NCBI RefSeq assembly: GCF_036237275.1
Contig: NZ_CP108352.1
Location: 1,612,001 to 1,676,000 of the forward strand
Reading direction: 5' to 3'
Source of the DNA: Streptomyces sp. NBC_01353
GTDB lineage: Bacteria; Actinomycetota; Actinomycetes; Streptomycetales; Streptomycetaceae
Length of the DNA: 64,000 nucleotides
Every line of letters begins with the position of its first letter. Within the stretch, counting starts at the first letter, position 1. The position numbers were made by a program, and so were the translations under genes. This document shows, piece by piece, positions 46,132 to 56,635 of this stretch. A model generated the notes under the pieces. The model made no database searches, was not told where the DNA came from, and worked only from the letters and a program-made list of their open reading frames with translations.

Positions 46132-47109
46132 GTGAAGGTCGCAGTCCTCGGCGCCGGTGCGATCGGCGCCTACGTCGGAGCCGCGCTCGACCGCGCCGGC
46201 GCCGATGTCCATCTGATCGCCCGTGGACCGCATCTCGCGGCCATGAGGCAGCACGGCGTACGGGTCGAGAGCCCGCGCGGCGATTTCACCGCCCGGGTGC
46301 ACGCCACCGACGACCCGACCGAGGTCGGCCCCGTCGACTTCGTCTTCCTGGGTCTGAAGGCGAACGCGTACGCGGCGTGCGGGCCGCTCATCACGCCGCT
46401 CCTGCACGACACGACGGCGGTCGTGGCCGCCCAGAACGGCATCCCCTGGTGGTACTTCCACCGGCACGGCGGCCCGCACGACGGCCATCGCCTCGAGAGC
46501 GTCGACCCGGCCGGCGCCGTCTCCGCCGTCCTCGCCCCCGAGCGGGCCATCGGCTGCGTCGTCTACGCCGCGACCGAGCTCAGCGGCCCCGGGGTCGTCC
46601 GCCACTTGGAGGGCACCCGGTTCTCCATCGGCGAGCCCGACCGTTCGGCGTCCAAGCGCTGCGAGGTGTTCGCCGGGGCGATGCGCGCCGGGGGCCTGAA
46701 GTGCCCGGTCGAGTCGGAGTTGCGCCACGACATCTGGATCAAGCTGCTCGGCAACATCTCCTTCAACCCCATCAGCGCACTCGCCCGGGCGACGATGCGC
46801 GAGATGTGTCTGCACGGCGGTACGCGGCAGGTGATCGAGCTGATGATGCACGAGACCCTGGCCGTCGCCGCGGCCCTCGGCTGCCGCCCCGACATCTCCG
46901 TCGAGCGGCGTCTCGCCGGGGCGGAACGGGTCGGCGACCACCGCACCTCCACCCTCCAGGACCTGGAGCGGGGCAAGCCGCTGGAGCTGGACGTGCTCCT
47001 CGCGGCCGTGGTGGAGCTCGCGGCCGTCACCGACGTGCCGGTGCCGACGCTCCGAACCGTCCACGCCCTGTCGGATCTGCTCGCGACCCAGTCCAGGAGC
47101 ACGGCATGA
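46132..47109 (+). CDS. 2-dehydropantoate 2-reductase (PanE) family protein; possible oxalyl-CoA reductase
   Basis: 325 residues. NADPH-binding VAVLGAGAIGAYVGAAL at the N-terminus, VFLGLKANAYA, a substrate-side AAQNGIPWW, and the family lysine in IWIKLLGNISFNPISAL (about residue 205). PanE reduces ketopantoate, but the operon is devoted to formate dehydrogenase and is linked by operator and content to frc/oxc. In Methylobacterium extorquens a PanE paralogue (PanE2) is reported as the oxalyl-CoA reductase that forms glyoxylate. By context I propose the same here. Start GTG 46132. The end of the gene lies inside a 23-bp tandem duplication that precedes fdhA. Confidence 0.8.
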   Translation: MKVAVLGAGAIGAYVGAALDRAGADVHLIARGPHLAAMRQHGVRVESPRGDFTARVHATDDPTEVGPVDFVFLGLKANAYAACGPLITPLLHDTTAVVAAQNGIPWWYFHRHGGPHDGHRLESVDPAGAVSAVLAPERAIGCVVYAATELSGPGVVRHLEGTRFSIGEPDRSASKRCEVFAGAMRAGGLKCPVESELRHDIWIKLLGNISFNPISALARATMREMCLHGGTRQVIELMMHETLAVAAALGCRPDISVERRLAGAERVGDHRTSTLQDLERGKPLELDVLLAAVVELAAVTDVPVPTLRTVHALSDLLATQSRSTA

Positions 47110-47131
47110 CCCAGTCCAGGAGCACCGCATG
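47086..47131 (+). repeat. 23-bp tandem duplication spanning the panE stop and the fdhA start
   Basis: ACCCAGTCCAGGAGCACGGC then ATG (47086-47108), repeated with one change at 47109-47131. Each copy has an AGGAG ribosome site and an ATG. The first ATG (47106) opens an eight-codon frame, MTQSRSTA, whose TGA overlaps the fdhA ATG at 47129. The peptide repeats the last residues of the PanE-like protein (TQSRSTA). Confidence 0.85.
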
Positions 47132-49058
47132 ACAAACACGAGGAAGCGGGACCGCGGCCCCAAGTCGTACACCCGGCTCACCCACCCGCTCGTACGGGAC
47201 GAGAAGGGCGGGCCACTGCGGCCGGCGAGCTGGGACGAGGCGCTGGAACGGGCGGCGGCCGGGTTCCGCGCGGCCCGGGGTGCGTTCGGGATGTTCTCCT
47301 GCGCCCGCGCGACCAACGAGATGAACTACGTGGCGCAGAAGTTCGCGCGCGTGGTGATGGGCACCAACGACGTCGACTCCTGCAACCGGACCTGTCACGC
47401 GCCGAGCGTCGCCGGCCTGTCGGCGGTCTTCGGTTCGGGCGGCGGCACCTCCTCGTACGAGGAGATCGAGCACACCGATGTGATCGTGATGTGGGGCTCC
47501 AACGCCCGCTTCGCGCACCCCATCTTCTTCCAGCACGTCCTGAAGGGGATACGGAACGGGGCGCGGATGTACGCGGTCGATCCGCGCCGCACCTCGACCG
47601 CCGAGTGGGCCGAGGGCTGGCTCGGTCTCGACGTCGGCACCGACATCCCGCTGGCGCACGCCATCGGCCGCGAGATCATCCACGAGGGCCTGTACAACCG
47701 GGCGTTCGTGGAGCGGGCGACGAGCGGCTTCGAGGAGTACCGGGCCCTGGTCGAGCCGTGGACACTGACGGCCGCGTCGAAGGTGACGGGCGTACCGGCC
47801 GCCGCGATACGGGAGTTGGCGCACGCCTTCGCCCGGGCGGAACGGGCGCAGCTGTGCTGGACGCTCGGTATCACCGAACACCACAACGGCACCGACAACG
47901 TCCGCGCGCTGATCAACCTGGCGTTGCTGACGGGGCACGTGGGGCGTTACGGCTCCGGGGTGCAGCCGCTGCGCGGGCAGAACAACGTGCAGGGCGGCGG
48001 GGACATGGGCGCGATCCCGAACCGGCTGCCCGGCTTCCAGGACATCCTCGACGCGGAGGTGCGGGAGAAGTTCGAGTCCTTCTGGGGTGTGGACATCCAG
48101 CCGCGGTACGGGCGGACGCTGACCGAGATGTTCGAGGCGATGGAGAGCGGCGAGCTGCGGGCCGTGTACTGCATCGGCGAGAACCCGGCGCAGTCGGAGG
48201 CGGACAGCGGGCAGGCGATGGAGCGGCTCGCGATGCTGGACTGCCTGGTGGTGCAGGACATCTTCCTCACCAGGACGGCCGAGTTCGCGGACGTGGTGCT
48301 GCCGGCGACGGCGGCGTGGTGCGAGACGGAGGGCACCACCACCAACAGCGAGCGACGGGTGCAGCGGGTCCGCCGGGCGGTGCTGCCGCCGGGTGAGGCC
48401 CGCGAGGACATCGACATCATCTGCGAGCTCGCGCGCCGGCTCGGCCACGAGGAGTGGAAGTACGCGGACTCGGAGACCGTCTGGAACGAGCTGCGGGCGC
48501 TGTCGCCGGACCACTGGGGCATGACGTACGACCGCCTGGAGGAGCATCAGGGCATCCAGTGGCCGTGCCCTGACCTGGAGCGTCTCGAACCGTCCTTCCT
48601 GCACGGCCGTTTGTGGGAGAGGGATCCGCACCTGCTGGGCAGGCGGGCGCCGTTCGGGATAGTCCGGCACGATCCGCCGGTCGACCTCACGGACGAGGAG
48701 TATCCGATCCGGCTCACGACGGGGCGACGGCTCGACTCGTACAACACCGGTGTGCAGAGCGGGAGTTTCGCCTCTCCGTTGCGGCGCGGCGAGTTCGTGG
48801 AGCTGTGCCCGGAGGACGCGGAGCGGTACGGGGTCGCGGTGGGCCAGCGGGTCCGGGTGACGTCGCGGCGGGGGTCGGTGGTGGCGCCGGTGTGGGTGGA
48901 TCCCGCGCTGCGGCCGGGGCTGGCCTTCATGACGATGCACTTTCCGGACGAGGTCGACACCAACCAGCTGACGATCGAGGCGAACTGTCCGATCGCGGGA
49001 ACGGCGGAGTTCAAGGCGTCGGCGATACGCATCGAGAGGGTGGCGGGGGTGGCGGACG

Positions 49059-49078
<20 letters not shown>
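47129..49078 (+). CDS. Formate dehydrogenase catalytic (molybdopterin) subunit, lacking its N-terminal Fe-S domain
   Basis: 649 residues, cytoplasmic. Bis-MGD oxidoreductase core with the metal ligand Cys89 next to His90 (NRTCHAPSVAGL), as in formate dehydrogenases, plus IVMWGSNARFAHP, YAVDPRRTSTAEW, LRGQNNVQGGGDMG, and the C-terminal dinucleotide-binding domain (IRLTTGRRLDSYNTG, MHFPDEVDTNQL). The [4Fe-4S] domain that normally precedes this core is absent; it is encoded at the far end of the operon (51095-51955). The protein begins just where that domain would join (TRLTHPLVRDEKG). It would oxidise formate to CO2. The next gene overlaps by 20 bases. Confidence 0.9.
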
Positions 49079-51094
<2,016 letters not shown>

Positions 51095-51098
<4 letters not shown>

Positions 51099-51955
51099 CC
51101 ACGGTTCCCCTCGCCCCGCCCCGCCGCCTGCTGGAGTTCACGCTCGACGACACGCCCGTGCGTGTCCCCGAGGGCGCGACGATCCTCGACGCCTGCCGTG
51201 CCGCCGGGAAGGATGTGCCGACCCTGTGCCACGGCGACACGCTCACCCCGAAGAACGCCTGCCGGGTGTGCGTGGTCGAGGTCGAGGGCGCGCGGACCCT
51301 CGCCCCGGCCTGCTCGCGCCTCGCCGAGCCCGGGATGGTCGTCCGTACCGACACCGAGCGCACCCGGCACAGCCGGAAGGTCGTCCTGGAGCTGCTCGCC
51401 TCCTCGGTGGATCTCTCCACCACCCCGCGCGCCGCCGAGTGGATCAAGGGGTACGGGGCGGAGCCCGACCGCTTCGGCCCGGAGGCCCGCCGGCTCGGCG
51501 AGGAGCCGCGCGTCGACAACGACCTCTATGTGCGGGACTACGACAAGTGCATCCTCTGCTACAAGTGCGTCGACGCCTGCGGCGACCAGTGGCAGAACTC
51601 GTTCGCGATCTCCGTCACGGGCCGCGGCTTCGATGCCCGGATCGCCGTCGAGCACGACGGGCCGCTCACCGAGTCCGCCTGTGTGTACTGCGGGAACTGC
51701 ATCGAGGTGTGTCCGACGGGCGCGCTGAGCTTCAAGCGCGAGTTCGACATGCGGGCGGACGGCTCCTGGGACGAGGAGGCGCAGACGGAGACGACGACGG
51801 TGTGCGCGTACTGCGGAGTGGGCTGCAACCTCACGCTGCACGTGCAGGACAATGAGATCGTCAAGGTCACCTCCCCGCACGACAACCCGGTGACCCACGG
51901 CAACCTCTGCATCAAGGGCCGCTTCGGCTTCCAGCACGTACAGAATCGGGTGTAG
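51095..51955 (+). CDS. Formate dehydrogenase iron-sulfur subunit (NuoG-like N-terminus plus the Fe-S domain of FdhA)
   Basis: 286 residues from a GTG that overlaps the previous stop. Clusters read from cysteine spacing: plant-type [2Fe-2S] at 45/56/59/73; [4Fe-4S] pairs at 152/155/158/162 and 196/199/202/206; and at the C-terminus a molybdopterin-type [4Fe-4S] at 237/240/244/272, followed by [16 protein letters not shown]. In ordinary FdhA proteins that last piece continues directly into the catalytic core, but here the polypeptide stops. The His-Cys3 cluster that many homologues have after the [2Fe-2S] domain appears to be missing. It must dock to the 47129-49078 product to rebuild a complete FdhA. 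Confidence 0.9.
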
Positions 51956-51960
51956 CGATC

Positions 51961-52809
51961 ATGGGACGGGTGACCGAGCGACGACGGGTCCTGCGGATCC
52001 GCGGCGAGGCCGTGAACGAGCGCCCGGACACGCTGGTGGCCGAGGAGCCGCTGGAGATCCGGCTGAACGGCAAGCCGCTCGCGATCACGATGCGCACGCC
52101 CGGCGACGACTTCGCACTCGCCGCCGGGTTCCTGGTCAGCGAGGGGGTGCTCGGCGCCGCGTCGGACGTACGGAACATCGTGTACTGCGCGGGCGCCAAG
52201 GACGACGGCACGAACACGTACAACGTGGTGGACGTGCAGCTGGCGCCCGGTGTCCCCGTCCCGGACATCACCCTGGAGCGGAACGTGTACACGACGTCGT
52301 CGTGCGGGCTGTGCGGCAAGGCCAGCCTGGACGCCGTACGGACCACGGCCCGCTTCCCGATCGCCGACACTCCCCCGGTCCGGCTGACCCCGGAGCTTCT
52401 GGCCCGCCTCCCCGACCGGCTGCGCGCGGCCCAGCGGGTCTTCGACCGGACCGGGGGGCTGCACGCGGCGGCGCTCTTCTCGGAGGACGGCGAGCTGCTC
52501 GACGTACGGGAGGACGTGGGCCGCCACAACGCGGTGGACAAGCTGGTGGGGCGCGCCCTGACCGACGGGCGGCTGCCGCTGGACCGGGCGGTCCTGCTGG
52601 TCTCGGGCCGGGCCTCGTTCGAGCTGGCGCAGAAGGCGGTGATGGCCGGCATCCCGGTCCTCGCGGCTGTCTCGGCGCCGTCCTCGCTCGCCGTGGACCT
52701 GGCGGTCGAGACGGGCCTGACGCTGGTGGGTTTTCTGCGCGGGCCGGACATGAACGTGTACGCGGGCGAGCACCGGATCGTCCTCGGGGCGGCAGCCTCC
52801 CACGGCTGA
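51961..52809 (+). CDS. fdhD: Formate dehydrogenase accessory sulfurtransferase FdhD
   Basis: 282 residues, five bases after the Fe-S subunit gene. FdhD passes sulfur to the molybdenum cofactor and is needed for active formate dehydrogenase. Key features: [10 protein letters not shown] with the CxxC sulfur-relay cysteines (about residue 116), [14 protein letters not shown] and [13 protein letters not shown]. The cofactor itself must be made elsewhere in the genome; no moa/moe genes are in this window. It is the last gene of the panE-fdh operon. Confidence 0.95.
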   Translation: MGRVTERRRVLRIRGEAVNERPDTLVAEEPLEIRLNGKPLAITMRTPGDDFALAAGFLVSEGVLGAASDVRNIVYCAGAKDDGTNTYNVVDVQLAPGVPVPDITLERNVYTTSSCGLCGKASLDAVRTTARFPIADTPPVRLTPELLARLPDRLRAAQRVFDRTGGLHAAALFSEDGELLDVREDVGRHNAVDKLVGRALTDGRLPLDRAVLLVSGRASFELAQKAVMAGIPVLAAVSAPSSLAVDLAVETGLTLVGFLRGPDMNVYAGEHRIVLGAAASHG

Positions 52810-52842
52810 ACCCGGGGACCGCCCGCCGCACGGGTCGGGCCA

Positions 52843-52876
52843 CCGGCCGGCGGGGAGCGCCCCCTGCGCCGGCCGG
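52843..52876. terminator. GC-rich hairpin between convergent fdhD and the sigma factor gene
   Basis: CCGGCCGGCG (52843-52852), a 14-base loop, then the perfect complement CGCCGGCCGG (52867-52876). It lies in the 130-base convergent gap and could end both transcripts. No U tract. Confidence 0.6.
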
Positions 52877-52939
52877 CCCCGCGCCCCTCACCTGCGGAAG
52901 CTGATGAATCGGCTGCTCCCGGCAGCGACGTGCGGGGGG

Positions 52940-53866
52940 TCACTTCTCCGGCAGTCGGGCCAGATCCGACACCGGGCCGAGGTGGCCGAGCTTGTCGGGG
53001 TTGGCGATCGAGTGGATCGCGTGGACCGAGCCGGCCGTCAGCTGGAGTTCCACCACGCTGACCACGCGGCCTTCGGCGTCGTGGATCACCGCGCCCGGGC
53101 GGCCGTTGATCCGGGCCGGACGGAGGGAGGCGCCGAGGCGGGCGACTCGGCGGAGGCCGCCGACGAGCAGTTGGGCGACGCGGCGTGGGTCGGTCATGGG
53201 CGTGCCGAGTGCGCGGGCCTTGCCGCCGCCGTCGCCGTGGAAGACCACGTCGGGGGCGAGCATGTCGAGCAGCCCGTCCATGTCGCCGCCCGCGGCGGCG
53301 TCGAAGAATCTGCGGGCGAGTTCCTCTCCCTCCGCCCGTCGGGCGAGGGGCGCGCTGTCGGCCTGGCCTCCCGCGGCGATGCGCCGTTTGGCCCGGGTGA
53401 AGATCTGGCGGCAGTTCGGCTCGGTCTTGCCGGTGATCGCCGCGACGTCCGGGTACCCGTACCCGAACACCTCGCGCAGCACGAACACCGCCCGCTCCAC
53501 CGGCGAGAGGATCTCCAGCAGTACGAGGAACGCCATCGACAACGAGTCGGCCAGCTCGGCGTGCTCGGCCGGGCCGGGCCTGTCGGCGGTCACGACGACC
53601 GGCTCCGGCAGCCAGTCGCCGACGTAGGTCTCCCGCCGTACCCGCGCCGAGCCGAGGTAGTTGATTCCCAGTCGCGTCACCGCCGTGGTCAGGTACGCCT
53701 TCGGGGCGGCGATCTCGGTCCCCGCCTGGTGCGCCCGGGTCAGGCCGAGGAACGCGTCCTGGACGATGTCCTCCGCGTCGCCCACGGACCCGGTCATGCC
53801 ATAGGCGATCGAGAACAACAGCGGCCGGTAACCGGCCGCCTCCGCCCCACCCGTTGATCCCGCCAC
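52940..53866 (-). CDS. ECF sigma factor, ECF41/SigJ type
   Basis: 308 residues from a GTG at 53866. Sigma region 2 (GDAEDIVQDAFLGLTRA, about residue 30) and region 4 (LSPVERAVFVLREVFGYGYPDVA, about 122) are followed by a long C-terminal SnoaL-like extension (about residues 195-308) with the ECF41 features WLPEPV and DGGGKARAL. In ECF41 proteins the extension works as an internal anti-sigma/activator domain. The divergent neighbour is a DoxX protein, the pairing typical of ECF41. It probably drives that gene. Confidence 0.88.
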   Translation of the reverse strand: MAGSTGGAEAAGYRPLLFSIAYGMTGSVGDAEDIVQDAFLGLTRAHQAGTEIAAPKAYLTTAVTRLGINYLGSARVRRETYVGDWLPEPVVVTADRPGPAEHAELADSLSMAFLVLLEILSPVERAVFVLREVFGYGYPDVAAITGKTEPNCRQIFTRAKRRIAAGGQADSAPLARRAEGEELARRFFDAAAGGDMDGLLDMLAPDVVFHGDGGGKARALGTPMTDPRRVAQLLVGGLRRVARLGASLRPARINGRPGAVIHDAEGRVVSVVELQLTAGSVHAIHSIANPDKLGHLGPVSDLARLPEK

Positions 53867-53956
53867 CGGAGCCCCACCCCCAACTCACGTACCGCCTACG
53901 ACGATCCGCAGGGTATCCGAGGCGCGGAAGGGGAGACGCACGTCACAGGCGCTTGC

Positions 53957-53984
53957 TGTCACGGGTCGCCGGGCCGCTCTGTCC
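53957..53984 (+). promoter_or_regulatory. Candidate ECF41-type promoter for the DoxX gene
   Basis: TGTCACG (53957-53963), 16 bases, then TGTCC (53980-53984). This resembles the ECF41 pattern TGTCACA-N16-CGTC; the -10 differs at its first base. The DoxX ribosome site AAGGAG lies further on, before the ATG at 54033. Confidence 0.45.
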
Positions 53985-54032
53985 TGGAGGGGTGACAACG
54001 AACAACGGTCCACCCTCATAAGGAGAAAGCCC

Positions 54033-54419
54033 ATGAACCTCGCCCTGTGGATCGTCACCGGACTGCTCGCCCTTGCCTACTTCCTGGGCGGCGGCTCCAA
54101 ACTGATCATGCCGAAGGAGAAGATCGCCGCCTTCGGGCCCAGTTCGCAATGGGTCGACGACTTCAGCGCCGGCGGCGTGAAGGCCATCGGTGCCCTTGAG
54201 GTCCTTGCCGCGCTGGGTCTGATCCTGCCCGCCGTGCTCGACATCGCGCCGATTCTGGTGCCGCTGGCTGCCCTCGGTCTGGTGCTGATCATGGTGGGTG
54301 CGGCGATCGTCCGCATCCGGCGTCACGAGGTCAGGTTCATGGCCGTGGACGTGGTCTACATCGTCCTGGCCGGCCTCGTGGCGTGGGGCCGCTTCGGGCC
54401 CGAGTCCTTCATAGGGTGA
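54033..54419 (+). CDS. DoxX family membrane protein
   Basis: 128 residues with four membrane segments: LWIVTGLLALAYFLGGGSKL, ALEVLAALGLILPAVL, VPLAALGLVLIMVGAAIV and VYIVLAGLVAWG. The early glycine-serine-lysine GGGSKL and the intramembrane glutamate in GALEVLAAL are typical. DoxX proteins take part in oxidative or sulfur-compound stress in some species, but the role of this subfamily is unknown. AAGGAG precedes the ATG by seven bases. It is the likely target of the divergent ECF41 sigma factor. Confidence 0.88.
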   Translation: MNLALWIVTGLLALAYFLGGGSKLIMPKEKIAAFGPSSQWVDDFSAGGVKAIGALEVLAALGLILPAVLDIAPILVPLAALGLVLIMVGAAIVRIRRHEVRFMAVDVVYIVLAGLVAWGRFGPESFIG

Positions 54420-54431
54420 CCGGGGCGGGGC

Positions 54432-54836
54432 CTAGCGTGCGCGGCGGCTGCCCGTCTCGGCCGGGGGGTCGATCATCTGGAGGGCCAGGGTGGGCGGGGG
54501 TTCGGCGATGCCCGGGCCGCCCGCCGCTGTCCAGGCGAGGATGTCGTCGAGGCAGTCGTCGTCCACGGTGAAGCCGATCCACGCGGCCCGGCCGCCGCGT
54601 CGGCGGCCCTCCGTGGAGGGCTGGACCACGACGACGTTGGCCTGCGCGCAAGGGCCGAGGCAGTCGCTCGTACGGACCGACAGCCGGCCACCGGACTCCG
54701 CCGCGGCGCTGCGGAGCCTGGCGAGCTGGCCGGCGTGGTCGATGCCGGGGTTCTTGCGGGTGTCGCCGCAGCAGCAGCCCCGGCAGACGACGAGGGAGCA
54801 GGGGCGGGCGCCGTAACGTATCGGGACGGGCGTCAC
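54432..54836 (-). CDS. (2Fe-2S) ferredoxin-domain protein, thioredoxin-like
   Basis: 134 residues. Four-cysteine pattern of thioredoxin-like [2Fe-2S] ferredoxins: CRGCCCGD near residue 20 and CLGPCAQANVVVV near 60. Such proteins carry single electrons. Its start overlaps the stop of the isochorismatase-fold gene by four bases, so the two are co-translated. Redox partner unknown. It converges on the DoxX gene with a 12-base gap. Confidence 0.8.
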   Translation of the reverse strand: MTPVPIRYGARPCSLVVCRGCCCGDTRKNPGIDHAGQLARLRSAAAESGGRLSVRTSDCLGPCAQANVVVVQPSTEGRRRGGRAAWIGFTVDDDCLDDILAWTAAGGPGIAEPPPTLALQMIDPPAETGSRRAR

Positions 54837-55354
54837 GCGGGTCCCTCCAGGGTGATCGCGGAGACGGGGGCGACCGTGCCGAGGCGTGGGAAGTCGAGCG
54901 TCACCGAGGCGCGGTGCTCGTCGGCGGTGAGCGCGGTCATGGCGTCCTCGGCGAAGACGGGTTCGTAGCCGAGGTCGCAGGCGGCGCGGGCGGTGGACTC
55001 GACGCCCAGGTTGGTGGCGATGCCGCCGAACACGACGGTGGTGACCGAGTGTTCGGCGAGGAGTTCGTGGAGCCCGGTGTCCTGGAAGCCGCCGATCGTC
55101 CGCTTGACGACGACATGGTCGCCGGCGTGGACGAGGGAGGGGACCAGCTCGCTGCCGGGCGGCTGGGTCTCGACGTTCGGCCGCTCGACCCTGATGTGGA
55201 CGACGGGCGCGCCGGCGGCCCGGAACGTCCGGGCGAGCCGGGTGGCCGCGGCGACGACGTCGGTGCCGGGGCGGGGTGCGAGGGGCAGCGCGACGATGCG
55301 TTCCATCAGGTCGACGAGGACGAGCGCGGTGCGGCCGGGATCGAGTGCGGGCAT
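54833..55354 (-). CDS. Isochorismatase-fold hydrolase lacking the nucleophilic cysteine
   Basis: 173 residues, Rossmann-like isochorismatase fold. The Asp (ALVLVDLMERI) and Lys (HVVVKRTIGGF) of the catalytic triad are present. The position that carries Cys in nicotinamidase-like enzymes (ATNxCVESTAR) is Gly here: GIATNLGVESTARAA. Isochorismatases proper also lack this Cys, so a vinyl-ether hydrolysis type reaction, or loss of activity, is possible. It is coupled to the ferredoxin-like gene downstream and follows the BASS transporter by 119 bases. Confidence 0.8.
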   Translation of the reverse strand: MPALDPGRTALVLVDLMERIVALPLAPRPGTDVVAAATRLARTFRAAGAPVVHIRVERPNVETQPPGSELVPSLVHAGDHVVVKRTIGGFQDTGLHELLAEHSVTTVVFGGIATNLGVESTARAACDLGYEPVFAEDAMTALTADEHRASVTLDFPRLGTVAPVSAITLEGPA

Positions 55355-55473
55355 GGGAGCACGGTAGCGGGCGCGTTGATCTTCGCGGTGCGGGTGGGGA
55401 TGTGATCCCGCCAACGGGAGGGGAGGTCGCGGAGCCCTCGGCGGGGCCGTGGGCGGCGGGCCCGGCCCGTGCC

Positions 55474-56511
55474 TCAGCCCCTTGCCCCGGCGGCTTCCGC
55501 CGTCCTCGCGTCGTCCGTCGTCGGCTCCACGGTCGGTGCCGGCTCCCGGGCCCGCCGCTTGGCGAGGACCGCGCAGACCATCAGTTGCATCTGGTGGAAG
55601 AGCATCAGCGGCAGCACGGCGAGCGCCGCCTGCGGCCCGAACAGCACGCTCGCCATCGGGAGCCCCGCTGCCAGGCTCTTCTTCGAGCCCGCGAACTGGA
55701 TGGCGATCCGGTCCGCCCGGTCGAATCCCAGCCGCTTCGCCCCGTACCAGCTCAGCGTGAGCATCAGCGCGAGCAGGACCGCCTCGACGGCCAGCAGGAG
55801 TCCGAGCCGGGCCGGGGTGACCAGGTGCCAGATTCCGGCGACCATGCCGTGGCTGAAGGCCGTGTACACGACGAGCAGGATCGAGCCCCGGTCGACGTAC
55901 CCGAGCGACTTCTTGTTCCTGGCCAGGAACGGGCCCACCCAGCGGCGCAGCAACTGGCCCGCCACGAACGGCACGAGGAGCTGGAGCACGATCTTCATCA
56001 GCGAGTCGGCGGAGAAGCCGGCCGCGCCGCCCCCGATCAGCGCCCCGGCGAGCAGCGGGGTCAGCACGATCCCTGCGAGGGAGGAGAAGGAGCCCGCGCA
56101 GATCGCGGCGGGCACATTGCCGCGCGCGATCGAGGTGAAGGCGATCGAGGACTGGATGGTGGAGGGCACCAGGCACAGGAAGAGGAGGCCGCTGTAGAGC
56201 GGGGGCGTGAGAACGGCCGGTACCAGTCCCTTCGCCGCGAGTCCGAGGAGCGGGAAGAGGAGGAAGGTGCAGGCGAGGACCGTGAGCTGGAGCCGCCAGT
56301 GCTTGATTCCGTCGAGCGCCTCGCGGGTGGAGAGCCGGGCGCCGTAGAGGAAGAACAGCAGGGCTATGGCGGCCGTCGAGGCCCCGTCGGCGACCGTGGC
56401 GGCGGCGCCTGAGGCGGGCAGCAGGGCAGCGAGGCCGACCGTCCCGAGCATCGCCAGGATGAACGGGTCGATCGGCAACCGGGACGGGATGAGGCTCGTA
56501 CGGCGGCTCAT
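55474..56511 (-). CDS. Bile acid:sodium symporter (BASS) family transporter
   Basis: 345 residues from the ATG at 56511 (GGAG just upstream); an in-frame start at 56571 would add a charged leader with no ribosome site. Nine to ten membrane segments, with the family landmarks LFFLYGARLS, LFLCLVPSTIQSSIAFTS (crossover region) and IQFAGSKKSLAAGLPMA. It imports an organic anion with sodium in the family; substrate not known. Divergent from a LysR regulator, a classic transporter/regulator pair. Confidence 0.88.
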   Translation of the reverse strand: MSRRTSLIPSRLPIDPFILAMLGTVGLAALLPASGAAATVADGASTAAIALLFFLYGARLSTREALDGIKHWRLQLTVLACTFLLFPLLGLAAKGLVPAVLTPPLYSGLLFLCLVPSTIQSSIAFTSIARGNVPAAICAGSFSSLAGIVLTPLLAGALIGGGAAGFSADSLMKIVLQLLVPFVAGQLLRRWVGPFLARNKKSLGYVDRGSILLVVYTAFSHGMVAGIWHLVTPARLGLLLAVEAVLLALMLTLSWYGAKRLGFDRADRIAIQFAGSKKSLAAGLPMASVLFGPQAALAVLPLMLFHQMQLMVCAVLAKRRAREPAPTVEPTTDDARTAEAAGARG

Positions 56512-56600
56512 GTGCTCCACTGCCTTCGGACGGGGTCGTTCCCTCCCCATCCTGCTCTCTCGCGCGGACATCGGGAATCCCGTACAGCGCTCTGACTGCC

Positions 56601-56618
56601 ATCATGAATCGTGATGAT
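56601..56618. promoter_or_regulatory. Candidate LysR box between BASS and lysR genes
   Basis: ATCAT-N8-ATGAT, with the inner bases also partly symmetrical (ATCATGAATCGTGATGAT), in the 124-base divergent region 56512-56635. Position fits LysR autoregulation and transporter control. Confidence 0.5.
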
Positions 56619-56623
56619 CGCGC

Positions 56624-56635
56624 TACGGTGGACGG
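56624..56635 (+). promoter_or_regulatory. Leaderless -10 box for the lysR gene
   Basis: TACGGT (56624-56629), six bases, then GTG at 56636. The spacing puts transcription start on the GTG, with no ribosome site between. Confidence 0.5.
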
